Origin: G963676795 sp963677215
Lineage (GTDB): Bacteria; Desulfobacterota; Desulfuromonadia; Desulfuromonadales; Geopsychrobacteraceae
Length of the DNA stretch: 64,000 nucleotides
Direction of reading: 5' to 3'
Assembly: GCA_963677215.1 (NCBI GenBank)
Contig: OY781919.1
Location: 4,154,001-4,218,000 of the forward strand
Below, one piece after another: positions 24,681 through 32,781 of this stretch. Each line of letters starts with the position of its first letter. The first letter of the stretch is position 1. The position numbers were made by a program, and so were the translations under genes. The notes under the pieces were generated by a model that ran no database searches, was not told the DNA's origin, and was given only the letters and a program-made list of their open reading frames with translations.

Positions 24681-25709
24681 CTATTCAAAAGAATTGATCC
24701 GCCGGATAAAGGCATTCAAAAGGCCATAGCTGCGCCGATTGAATTCCATGACCAGTCGCGGCAAGTCAGCAAGGTCAGGCTGGTCACTCTCTTCCGGAAG
24801 AGCACTGTTCAGGCGCATACTGCCACCAGGAGCGAGAATTTCACTGAACTCACTCATAAGAATGCCGACCTGCTCCTCATCAAGCTTGCGGTTGAGACGA
24901 ATGACCATCTTGTCCCTGACAAAGCGCATGGAATGATAACAGCGATAAAAGTCCTCTATGACCTTCACGGCTTCTACCGGATCACGGGTAATGGTAAACA
25001 GCCCAAAATCTTCTCCGGAAATCAGTCCGCGTTTGAACAGACTGTCGCGAGTAAATTCCAGCCAATCCTCCCAGTAGCCGCCCTCATCGTCGACCATAAC
25101 CAGAGGAATCGGCGGATTTTTGCCGGTCTGGATCAGAGTCATCGCCTCCATCGCTTCATCCATGGTCCCGAATCCACCCGGGAACAGGGCGACGGCATGG
25201 GCTTCCTTAAGGAAAGCGACCTTACGATTGAAAAAATATTTATAGCTGATAACCTTGTCATCCTCATGCATGACCGGGTTGGTATCCTGCTCGAAAGGCA
25301 GCTGGATATTGACGGCGAAGGAGTTTTCAACACCAGCCCCTTCATTCCCGGCCAGCATGATCCCGGGGCCACCACCGGTGATCACCATGTAATCCCGCTC
25401 GGCCAGCATCCGCGAAAAAGCCACACACTTCTGATAGATGGGATCGTCCGGCATGGTTCTGGCACTACCAAAGACGGTCACCTTGCGCCTGTTCCGGTAA
25501 GGGGCGAAGACCTTGTTGGTATAACGCATCTCCTTCATGGTGGTACGGATCAGCTTCTGGTCGGCAAGATAATCGTTCTCCTGGCCGGACTTGAGGGCGG
25601 TGATGATCATTTCCCGGATCATTCCGGGATGATGTACGTTGGTTTCTTTCATCAGACGATCGATCAGCTCGTCAATCTCACCGTTACGGCGCTCAAAACT
25701 TAACATCAT
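24681..25709 (-). CDS. LOG-family / TIGR00730 Rossmann-fold protein
   Basis: A 342-residue protein with the LOG signature P-G-G-F-G-T-M-D-E (about residues 167-175) and V-F-G-S-A-R and G-G-G-P-G-I-M motifs. Relatives are nucleotide 5'-monophosphate phosphoribohydrolases such as YgdH/PpnN, sometimes labelled lysine decarboxylase. The long N-terminal extension (about 70 residues) resembles the PpnN-type larger members. The ATG at 25709 has GGAGG 7 nt upstream, so longer starts are rejected. Confidence 0.85.
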   Translation of the reverse strand: MMLSFERRNGEIDELIDRLMKETNVHHPGMIREMIITALKSGQENDYLADQKLIRTTMKEMRYTNKVFAPYRNRRKVTVFGSARTMPDDPIYQKCVAFSRMLAERDYMVITGGGPGIMLAGNEGAGVENSFAVNIQLPFEQDTNPVMHEDDKVISYKYFFNRKVAFLKEAHAVALFPGGFGTMDEAMEAMTLIQTGKNPPIPLVMVDDEGGYWEDWLEFTRDSLFKRGLISGEDFGLFTITRDPVEAVKVIEDFYRCYHSMRFVRDKMVIRLNRKLDEEQVGILMSEFSEILAPGGSMRLNSALPEESDQPDLADLPRLVMEFNRRSYGLLNAFIRRINSFE

Positions 25710-25728
25710 ATCATTTCCTCCACGATCA

Positions 25729-26274
25729 TTACATGGTACCAGGGGCACCGAGAAAAGGCTTGCCGGCCAGGCGTTGCTCCTGCAACAGCAGCCCGGCCAT
25801 GCCGGCTCCGGCATAGCGACAGGCAAACAGCTGATAGACGCCCCGCAACTGCCTGTCGAGCAAATAAAAGGTATCGACCTGTTCAGCGGACAGGCTGTCC
25901 TCTATTTTATCACAGATGAAGGTGACACAGTTATACGGACGCTTCGCTTCTTCGATCAGACACCCCGCTGAACCCAAGAATGGACAGGTTTTGGAAAAAT
26001 CGGGCTGCGGTGGATCTTCTCCGGCGGCCAGATAGGCGAGCAGATTGGCCAGAGTCATATGATTATGCCCTTTGCGGCAGCATTCACCGAGGCAGCTGTG
26101 GCAATGCTCGGCTCCACCTCCCTGATAAAACAGCTTCTGCAGCTCACTCTGGAACCTGCCAATCTCGCTCAGCTGGACAAAAATCCATTCCTTTTCACTC
26201 TCAGGCAGAGCCAGGTACTCTCTAGCAACCTGATCGACAATCTGCATCCAGCGCCTGCTGCGTTCTTCAATCAT
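25729..26274 (-). CDS. YkgJ-family cysteine-cluster protein
   Basis: A 181-residue protein with the Cys-rich YkgJ-type pattern: C-H-S-C-L-G-E-C-C (about 55-63), C-P-F-L (about 96), G-C-L-I-E and Y-N-C. This is predicted to chelate Zn or an Fe-S cluster. I start at M-I-E-E-R-S, since AGGACA lies just upstream; earlier in-frame starts run back into rnpB and its terminator. It is the first gene of a three-gene minus-strand unit with the LOG and ATP-grasp-like genes (19-nt and 8-nt gaps). Confidence 0.75.
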   Translation of the reverse strand: MIEERSRRWMQIVDQVAREYLALPESEKEWIFVQLSEIGRFQSELQKLFYQGGGAEHCHSCLGECCRKGHNHMTLANLLAYLAAGEDPPQPDFSKTCPFLGSAGCLIEEAKRPYNCVTFICDKIEDSLSAEQVDTFYLLDRQLRGVYQLFACRYAGAGMAGLLLQEQRLAGKPFLGAPGTM

Positions 26275-26347
26275 ATAGTGTCCTGTCATATCTAAAATGT
26301 CAGATTCAGAGCTTCTCCTGCGCGTCAAGACAGGGCACAATCCAAAT

Positions 26348-26379
26348 AAAAAAGGCAGTATGACCTGCGCCATACTGCC
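26348..26379 (-). terminator. Terminator of rnpB
   Basis: GGCAGTATG and CATACTGCC form a 9-bp stem with an 8-nt loop. On the minus strand the stem is followed by a run of T. It starts about 11 nt after the 3' end of RNase P RNA. Confidence 0.9.
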
Positions 26380-26389
26380 CCGTAATAAC

Positions 26390-26773
26390 AGGCCGAAGAA
26401 GGCCATAAGCCGGGTTCTGTTCTCTGCCGCAGTTACCTGCGTCAGAGCGATGATCATTCATCTAGGACCAGTGTTGCCACTGGCCTCAAGCAGCCAGACC
26501 CGGAAACTTCGGACGGACCGTCCTCAAACGTTTCCCTATTCGACCTTGCTCCGGATGGGGTTTACCTAGCTTCCGATGTCACCATCGCAACTGGTGAGCT
26601 CTTACCTCACCCTTTCACCCTTACCAACTGTCACAAGGACAGCGGCGGTCTCCTCTCTGTGGCACTTTCCCTGGGGTCACCCCCGGTTCCCGTTAGGAAC
26701 CATCCCGTCCTGCGGAGCCCGGACTTTCCTCCCGTCGCATAGCGACCGGCGACCATCTGTCCTTCTTCGACCT
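26390..26773 (-). ncRNA. rnpB: RNase P RNA, bacterial type A
   Basis: On the minus strand the 5' region reads GAAGAAGGACAGATGGTCGC and then GGAGGAAAGTCCGGGCTCC. The 3' region contains AGAACCCGGCTTATGGCC. These are conserved RNase P RNA landmarks. A 13-bp P1 helix forms between 26761-26773 and 26390-26402 and sets the ends. The RNA is the catalytic subunit for tRNA 5' maturation. It follows the DUF164 gene by 8 nt, so it may be partly transcribed from upstream. Confidence 0.96.
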
Positions 26774-26781
26774 GAGAATCC

Positions 26782-27492
26782 TTACGCGTCTTTCTCGATA
26801 TAGAGGATGCGATTACAGTGCGGACAGGTCAGCATCTCTGAGACGCTGAGCAACCGGTTGTAATGCTGTGGCGGCAACTGCATGTTGCAGCCCATACAGG
26901 CCCCGTTCTGAGCCAGGGCCAGGGCCAGGCCGCCACGACGCTTGAACAGCGCCTGGTACTTGCTCAGCAGGCTTTTCGGCAGGTCGGCTGCGACAGACTG
27001 ACGGTTGGCGGTCTTGGTCGTCAGCTCCCCCTCGGAATCGCTCAGCAACTGGGTCAGTTCCGCGCCACGGGCCTGGACCTTTTCATTGAGCTTTTCCAGC
27101 TCCGTCTCTTTTTCCTTGAGATCCCCTTCAAGCGCACTGATCTCCTGACGCTTTTCCTGGAGTTTGTCATCAAGATCCTTGTTGGCCTTCTTGGCCAGAT
27201 CGATCTCTTTCAGAACTGCGACATATTCCTTCTGGGTCTGAATATCCGGCAGGCGAGATTCAACCCTGGTGACATTGTCACGCTCTTTCTGCAGTTCCTG
27301 CAACAGCTCGCTTTCCTGAGAACTCAATTCAGAGATTTCTTCATTCAGCTGATCAAGCATCTGCTGTACCCTGGCTACATCACTCTCCAGGGTAACCTGT
27401 TCTTCCTTGTAACCCTCACGGGCTTTTTCCAGGGCGCTGATTTCCTGATCGATCTCCTGAAGATCAAGGAGCAGAGTCATCTGGTCATGCAC
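26782..27492 (-). CDS. Coiled-coil zinc-ribbon protein (DUF164 / C4-type)
   Basis: A 236-residue protein. Residues about 5-180 form a long two-strand coiled coil rich in Glu, Lys and Leu. The C-terminus is a zinc ribbon with C-M-G-C and C-P-H-C. This family is widespread, commonly beside Nif3-like genes and rnpB, as here, with suggested nucleic-acid binding. No catalytic motif is visible. Confidence 0.9.
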   Translation of the reverse strand: MHDQMTLLLDLQEIDQEISALEKAREGYKEEQVTLESDVARVQQMLDQLNEEISELSSQESELLQELQKERDNVTRVESRLPDIQTQKEYVAVLKEIDLAKKANKDLDDKLQEKRQEISALEGDLKEKETELEKLNEKVQARGAELTQLLSDSEGELTTKTANRQSVAADLPKSLLSKYQALFKRRGGLALALAQNGACMGCNMQLPPQHYNRLLSVSEMLTCPHCNRILYIEKDA

Positions 27493-27527
27493 GGTAATAC
27501 CTCCATAGTTCGGACTTGATTGCGGCT

Positions 27528-28658
27528 TTAGACAAACGAGAAGGGGTCCTGTTCATCTGCCATTTCTATAATTTCAGCCGCCCACTGGCGGTCTGCTACG
27601 AACTTTCTCAGGCGTTTTGCCAATTCTTCAATCATCAGATGTTCAGTGGCAAAATGCCCGGCATCGATCAACGCCATGCCATCCTGGCGGGCACGCTGAG
27701 CCTCATGAAACTTGACATCTCCGGTCACCAGGCAGTCAGCACCCTGACGCAGAGCCTCGGAGTACATGCTGACGCCACTGCCGCCACAGACGGCAATCTT
27801 CTCAACGGCCCGGTCAAGATCGCCTGTCAGGCGCAGGGCTTCGATACCAAGTATCTGCTTAACTTTCCCGGTAAACTCACGCAGAGACAAAGGTTCGGCC
27901 AGGCGCCCGATACGTCCCAGACCAATATCGGTCCGTTCATTAGCCAGGGGAATCAGATCATAGGCCACCTCTTCGTACGGATGAGCCTTGACCATCCGCG
28001 TCAGCACCTTAGGCACCAGAACGCGCGGAACGATGGTTTCGATTCTGAACTCCTCGGTCTCTTCAAGTTCGCCGGCCTTGCCGATATAAGGGGTCGACTC
28101 ATTATCGCCGCGAAAGCTACCGGTTCCCCGGGTGCGAAAGGAACAGCTGTCATAGGCACCGATCTGCCCCGCTCCTGCGGCAAACAGGGCCTGCATGACC
28201 TCGTTTTCGTGACCGGCCGGAACGTAGACCACAAGCTTGGCAAAATGTCCACTTTCGGGGCGTTCCAGCGGAACGACCTGGGTAAGGCCAAGGCGTGCGG
28301 CAAGCCAGTCATTGAGGCCGTCTTGCGCCCGATCAAGATTGGTATGAGCACTGACCACTGCTATATCGTTTTTGATCGCCTGAATCACCAGGCGTCCGGT
28401 CGTATCACTTGCGGTAAGCTTCTTCAGCGGACGAAAGATGAAGGGGTGGTGGGAAATAATCAGGTCAACCCCGTGGTCGGCGGCTTTTTTCAAAGCAATT
28501 TCTTCAACATCCAGACAAACAAGAATTTTTTCAATCTCGGCCGATGGGTCGCCAACCTGCAATCCGACATTGTCCCATTCTTCTGCCAAAGCCGCAGGAT
28601 AGCTGCCATTGAGCCAACCCAAGAGGTCTGTCAAACGGGGTTTTTTCGCTGCAGACAT
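27528..28658 (-). CDS. Nif3-like dinuclear metal protein with CutA/PII-like insert
   Basis: A 376-residue YqfO-type protein. Nif3 halves at about 1-125 (I-I-S-H-H-P-F-I-F metal-binding region; S-A-H-T-N-L-D) and about 240-376 (G-D-V-K-F-H-E-A, D-A-G-H-F-A-T-E) flank an insert (about 130-235) resembling PII/CutA domains, with H-P-Y-E-E-V-A-Y-D. Family role is unsettled; a GTP cyclohydrolase-like fold is known for homologues. The ATG at 28658 follows GGGGA. A longer start would lie within the terminator hairpin upstream. Confidence 0.92.
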   Translation of the reverse strand: MSAAKKPRLTDLLGWLNGSYPAALAEEWDNVGLQVGDPSAEIEKILVCLDVEEIALKKAADHGVDLIISHHPFIFRPLKKLTASDTTGRLVIQAIKNDIAVVSAHTNLDRAQDGLNDWLAARLGLTQVVPLERPESGHFAKLVVYVPAGHENEVMQALFAAGAGQIGAYDSCSFRTRGTGSFRGDNESTPYIGKAGELEETEEFRIETIVPRVLVPKVLTRMVKAHPYEEVAYDLIPLANERTDIGLGRIGRLAEPLSLREFTGKVKQILGIEALRLTGDLDRAVEKIAVCGGSGVSMYSEALRQGADCLVTGDVKFHEAQRARQDGMALIDAGHFATEHLMIEELAKRLRKFVADRQWAAEIIEMADEQDPFSFV

Positions 28659-28670
28659 AGCTAAAATCCC

Positions 28671-28708
28671 CAAAAAGAAAGAGTGCACCGGTTCTCCGGT
28701 GCACTCTT
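28671..28708 (-). terminator. Terminator downstream of the tRNA
   Basis: A perfect 13-bp stem (28679-28691 with 28696-28708) with loop TTCT, followed on the minus strand by TTTCTTTTTG. It separates the tRNA transcript from the Nif3 gene. The 170 nt between it and the tRNA hold nothing I recognise. Confidence 0.85.
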
Positions 28709-28879
28709 CTCAGTCTTGTCAGTTTTTTCGATTTTCCAGGTAGCGAGCCTCTTCATCTGAGAGTTCCCCCGCTGTATTGCTGCAGCGAGTAACCGATGGT
28801 ATGCAATTTGGACTCCGTTCAACTGTAACGCCTGAAAAACTCTATTTAGAAAGCAAAAACTGCGTAACTTTTTAGATCT

Positions 28880-28956
28880 TGGTGGGCCCACCAGGACTCG
28901 AACCTGGGACCAGCCGGTTATGAGCCGGCGGCTCTAACCAACTGAGCTATAGGCCC
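28880..28956 (-). tRNA. tRNA with CAT anticodon, probably Ile2 (lysidine type)
   Basis: A 77-nt cloverleaf starts GGGCCTATAGCTCAGTTGG and ends with encoded CCA. The anticodon loop is CTCATAA (CAT). Acceptor-stem pairs C4-G69 and C5-G68 match features used by TilS to pick tRNA-Ile2, whereas elongator Met in E. coli has U4-A69 and A5-U68. I therefore favour Ile2, but elongator tRNA-Met cannot be excluded. Confidence 0.9.
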
Positions 28957-28971
28957 TTCCACAAATACGCA

Positions 28972-29015
28972 GAATAAGAAAATCGCAGCATAGCTGTCAA
29001 GCGATTTTCTTATTC
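28972..29015. terminator. Terminator between rpoD and the tRNA
   Basis: A 15-bp perfect stem (28972-28986 with 29001-29015) around a 14-nt loop, with A/T-rich arms, lies 25 nt after the rpoD stop. Confidence 0.75.
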
Positions 29016-29040
29016 ATCACGTAAAAAGAAACATCTTCCA

Positions 29041-30792
29041 TCACTCGCTCGAAGCAAATCCTTTCAGGCGCTTAGCGCGACTTGGATGTCTCAGCTTACG
29101 CAGAGCCTTGGCCTCGATCTGACGAATCCGCTCACGGGTTACGTTGAAATCCTGACCAACCTCCTCAAGGGTGTGGTCAGACTTCTCACCGATACCGAAA
29201 CGCATACGCAGAACCTTCTCTTCACGCGGCGTAAGGGACGACAGCACCCGAGAGGTCTGATCGGACAGGTTGCCCTTGATAACGGCCTCGAGCGGCGAAA
29301 CAACACCCTTGTCCTCGATAAAATCGCCCAACGAGGAATCCTCCTCCTCGCCGATCGGAGTTTCCAGACTGATCGGCTCCTTGGCAATCTTCAGCACACG
29401 CCGGACCTTGTCGAGCGGCAGGTCCATACGCTCTGCGATCTCCTCCGGAGTCGGCTCACGGCCGCATTCCTGAACCAGCTGACGGGTGGTGCGGATCAGC
29501 TTGTTGATCGTCTCAATCATGTGAACAGGAATCCGGATGGTTCTCGCCTGATCGGCAATTGCCCGGGTAATCGCCTGACGAATCCACCAGGTTGCATAGG
29601 TCGAGAACTTGTATCCGCGACGGTACTCAAACTTGTCGACCGCCTTCATCAGACCAATGTTCCCTTCCTGAATCAGATCAAGGAACTGCAGACCACGATT
29701 GGTGTATTTCTTGGCAATCGAAACGACCAGCCGCAGATTGGCTTCGATCAGCTCGGTCTTGGCCTTCTTGGCAATCCACTCCCCCTTGTAAACTTCCTTG
29801 AGGTACTCGAGCAGCTCATCCGGCTCAAAGCCCGACTCTTCTCGGACCATCTTGAACTTACGCTCGGCAGCCATCAGGCGCTTTTCAACCGACAGCAGGA
29901 TATCCCCGGCAACGCCAAGCTCCTCGGCGACAGCGTGAGCTTCTTCATCGCTCTGACGCATACGGGTCAGATAAGCGCCAATCTCGGCGTAAGGCTTCTT
30001 GATCTTCTTTTCGCAATCGGCAACTTCAGCCTGCCCTTTCTTGACCTGATTGCCCATCTCCTTGAGACGATCGACAATCTTGGCAACCTGAAAATCCTTG
30101 AGGCGGACCTCACGCAGCACATCGATAAAGGCAGTACGCTTTTCTTCCTGCTGCTTTTCCAGGGTTTCCTGCTTCTTCTTGGCCGGGCCTCCGGCCAGTT
30201 CATCGGCAATCGCCTTCAACTCCTGATCGAGGGTCTGCAGACGGGCATAAACTTCCTGCAGGCGCTCACGCTGGGTAACTTCGGCAGCATCCCCTTCTTC
30301 TTCGTCGTAATCGCGGGTGATGTCGGAAACACTGGCCTGCCCCTTCTCCAGCTTTTCCAGCAGGAGCAGAACTTCGCGTGCAGCAATCGGCGTACGCATG
30401 ACAACCTTGGCAACCAGCGCGTCCCCTTCTTCGATTCTTTTGGCAATTTCAACTTCCCCTTCGCGGGTCAGCAATGCGACCTGCCCCATTTCACGAAGGT
30501 ACATACGCACGGGATCACTGGTGCGGCCTAAGGTTCCGGCTTCCAGCTCAACATCCCCATCCCCGTCCTCATCATCAAGATCGTCGTCATCCTTGGAACT
30601 GGAAACCTTGCTGTCGGAATCAACGACTTCGATATCCATTTCACCGAACATACTCATCACATCTTCAAGCTGCTCAGAAGAAACCATGCTCGCCGGGAGC
30701 ATGTCATTCACTTCGTCATAGGTCAGGAACCCCTTTTCCTTCCCCATATCGATAAGCTGTTGAACTTCTTCTTGATTTGACTTCTTTGCCAT
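29041..30792 (-). CDS. rpoD: RNA polymerase primary sigma factor RpoD
   Basis: A 583-residue sigma-70. Region 1.1 is N-terminal (about 1-75), followed by an acidic linker. The body has region 1.2 (D-P-V-R-M-Y-L-R-E-M-G), the long non-conserved region, region 2 (L-Q-F-L-D-L-I-Q-E-G-N-I-G-L-M-K-A-V-D-K-F), region 3, and region 4.2 (V-T-R-E-R-I-R-Q-I-E-A-K-A-L-R-K-L-R). It directs transcription of housekeeping genes. I prefer the ATG at 30792, 11 nt after GAGGAG. It lies downstream of dnaG, as in the classic macromolecular synthesis arrangement. Confidence 0.97.
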   Translation of the reverse strand: MAKKSNQEEVQQLIDMGKEKGFLTYDEVNDMLPASMVSSEQLEDVMSMFGEMDIEVVDSDSKVSSSKDDDDLDDEDGDGDVELEAGTLGRTSDPVRMYLREMGQVALLTREGEVEIAKRIEEGDALVAKVVMRTPIAAREVLLLLEKLEKGQASVSDITRDYDEEEGDAAEVTQRERLQEVYARLQTLDQELKAIADELAGGPAKKKQETLEKQQEEKRTAFIDVLREVRLKDFQVAKIVDRLKEMGNQVKKGQAEVADCEKKIKKPYAEIGAYLTRMRQSDEEAHAVAEELGVAGDILLSVEKRLMAAERKFKMVREESGFEPDELLEYLKEVYKGEWIAKKAKTELIEANLRLVVSIAKKYTNRGLQFLDLIQEGNIGLMKAVDKFEYRRGYKFSTYATWWIRQAITRAIADQARTIRIPVHMIETINKLIRTTRQLVQECGREPTPEEIAERMDLPLDKVRRVLKIAKEPISLETPIGEEEDSSLGDFIEDKGVVSPLEAVIKGNLSDQTSRVLSSLTPREEKVLRMRFGIGEKSDHTLEEVGQDFNVTRERIRQIEAKALRKLRHPSRAKRLKGFASSE

Positions 30793-30894
30793 CAGGGTCT
30801 GTTCTCCTCTGCGTTCTGACATCATGCAGACTGAATGGGTTATCTTTTTATTGTACCTGCTTTGCAGGATACTTTCATGCGCTCAGGAGGTTTT

Positions 30895-32781
30895 CTACCT
30901 GCGCCCTTTAAGCTGTATCAGCAGGTCCGCCAGTTCCTTGCAGTAAATATCCGCCTGTGCGGTGTCCCCAGCCTGCTCGGCCTTCGGGATCTTCTGTTTC
31001 TGCAAGTCTGCTATACGTTCCTGAAGCGACAGCTTTTCAAGCGCCCAGATACAATCGTCAGCTATTCTCTGAGCGTTCTCGCTGTAGCGACCGTCATCGA
31101 TCGCCAGTTTCATGGCCAAACGGCCCTGGTCCGGAGACAAAGTCTCCATGATTTTTGCCAGTCGTTCTTCCTCTTCGGGATCAACCGCTGCCCAGGCACC
31201 CGCGATGACAACAGCATCAGGATGGCGCATCAGCCCTGCGGCCGAATGATAGGCAGCAGGCTTGATCAACCCCAGAAGCATCAGGCTCAGCAAGGTCGAC
31301 TCGATGGTCGACAGTGGCTGAACCGGTTTCATCTCGCCTGTTGCAGGCCCGGGTAACAGCTCAGTCACGGGAGCATAATTCTCATCGGGATGCGGGTAGC
31401 CGTCTTCAGGCAGCGGATAATCATCCTCAACCGACGGATAAAAATCGACAACCGGCTCCGGAGCGAACCGTTCAGGCTGAGCCGGACGCACCTGGCGGGC
31501 CATCAGTTTTTTCAGCAGCTCCAGCTCAATCCCGCTGTCAGCAGCAAGTTTTTTGAGATATAGATCCTGCTCCAACTCACTCGGCAAACTGCCGACCACA
31601 GCCAGAATCTCTTCAGCCGCGGCAGCCCGGGCCTCGACACTCTCTTCCGTCCCGGCCAGGCAATCCTGCATGAAGATATCCATTGCCGGTTTCGCCTGCT
31701 CCAGCCGCTGGCGGAACGCCTCGGGAGGACTGCCAGCCAGAAAGGAGTCAGGGTCATCCCCGGCCGGTAGTTCAACAACCCGACTCGGCACCCCCTCTTC
31801 CTGCAGCGCTGCCATTGCCTTAAAGGTCGCCTGGCGGCCGGCCGCATCCTGATCGAACAGCAGCAGCACTCGCTGCACGTACCGTTTGAGCAATTTCGCG
31901 TGGTCTGCAGTCAGGGCCGTGCCGCAGGTTGCAACAACATTGACAAACCCGGCGCGAAACAGCGCCAGCTGATCGAAGTAGCCCTCGACGACCAGCACCT
32001 CGCCCGCCTGGCGCATCGCCTGGCGAGCCTGGTAAAGCCCGAACAGAACTGCCGACTTGTGATAGATCGGCGATTCCGGCGAATTGATATATTTCGGCTT
32101 GCTGTCATCCAGCACCCGTCCGCCAAAGGCGACCACCCGTCCGCTCAGATCATGAATGGGGATCATCAGACGGCCGCGAAACAGATCGTAAGCGTCCCCC
32201 TGCTTGCCCGGTCGGATCAATCCCAGCTGGCGGATATCCTCGGCCTTAAAGCCTCGCCCCAGCAACTCCGTTTTGAGCGCAGTCCAGGCCTTGTCGGCAA
32301 AACCAAGCTGAAAGGTCTCCGCCGTATTACGTCCGTAACCGCGCTGCTTCAGGTAGTACCGTCCCGCCTCACCAGCCGGAGCATCCATCAGCAGACGATG
32401 GAAGTAATCCGCCGTTGCCCGATTGATTTCAAACAGCTTGTCGCGCTGACGCTGGCGACGTTCCTCTTCAGGCGAGAGCCTCTGCTCTTCGATTTCAATC
32501 CCGTAACGATCCGCCAGGCGACGTACCGCTTCAGGAAAATTGAGTCCCTCGACCTTCATCAGGAAGGAGAAAACATCCCCCCCGACGCCGCAGCCGAAAC
32601 AGTGGTAAAACTGGCGCGCGGCATTGACACTGAAAGACGGTGTCTTCTCAGAGTGAAATGGACACAAGCCGGAATGGTTCGCACCCGATCGTTTCAGGCT
32701 GACGTACTGTGACACCAGTTCAACGATATCGGCACGCTCACGGATTTCGTTTATCTTGCTGTCGGCTATCTGTCCGCTCAT
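30895..32781 (-). CDS. dnaG: DNA primase DnaG
   Basis: A 628-residue primase. The N-terminal CHC2 zinc finger is C-P-F-H...C-F-G-C (about residues 40-65). The TOPRIM catalytic core is about 255-345 with V-V-E-G-Y-F-D and F-D-Q-D-A-A-G. The C-terminal helicase-binding domain (about 470-628) has an extra Pro/Tyr/Glu-rich low-complexity segment near 435-465. It synthesises RNA primers at the fork. The start overlaps the end of mutS2 (ATGA), and rpoD follows by about 100 nt. Confidence 0.96.
   Translation of the reverse strand: MSGQIADSKINEIRERADIVELVSQYVSLKRSGANHSGLCPFHSEKTPSFSVNAARQFYHCFGCGVGGDVFSFLMKVEGLNFPEAVRRLADRYGIEIEEQRLSPEEERRQRQRDKLFEINRATADYFHRLLMDAPAGEAGRYYLKQRGYGRNTAETFQLGFADKAWTALKTELLGRGFKAEDIRQLGLIRPGKQGDAYDLFRGRLMIPIHDLSGRVVAFGGRVLDDSKPKYINSPESPIYHKSAVLFGLYQARQAMRQAGEVLVVEGYFDQLALFRAGFVNVVATCGTALTADHAKLLKRYVQRVLLLFDQDAAGRQATFKAMAALQEEGVPSRVVELPAGDDPDSFLAGSPPEAFRQRLEQAKPAMDIFMQDCLAGTEESVEARAAAAEEILAVVGSLPSELEQDLYLKKLAADSGIELELLKKLMARQVRPAQPERFAPEPVVDFYPSVEDDYPLPEDGYPHPDENYAPVTELLPGPATGEMKPVQPLSTIESTLLSLMLLGLIKPAAYHSAAGLMRHPDAVVIAGAWAAVDPEEEERLAKIMETLSPDQGRLAMKLAIDDGRYSENAQRIADDCIWALEKLSLQERIADLQKQKIPKAEQAGDTAQADIYCKELADLLIQLKGRR

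Noticed and set aside
26275..26457. N-terminal extension of the YkgJ-like protein
   Set aside because: It would run through the rnpB terminator and the 3' end of RNase P RNA; a good ribosome site exists for the shorter start.
27516..28664. Plus-strand frame of 382 codons opposite the Nif3 gene
   Set aside because: Mirror of a well-supported gene; no domain or ribosome site.
28661..28891. 76-codon minus-strand frame between the tRNA and Nif3
   Set aside because: It overlaps the tRNA 3' end and crosses a strong terminator, with no ribosome site.
29086..30531. Long plus-strand open frame (481 codons) opposite rpoD
   Set aside because: It lies wholly antisense to a clear sigma-70 gene, has no recognisable domain, and reflects codon bias of the sense strand.
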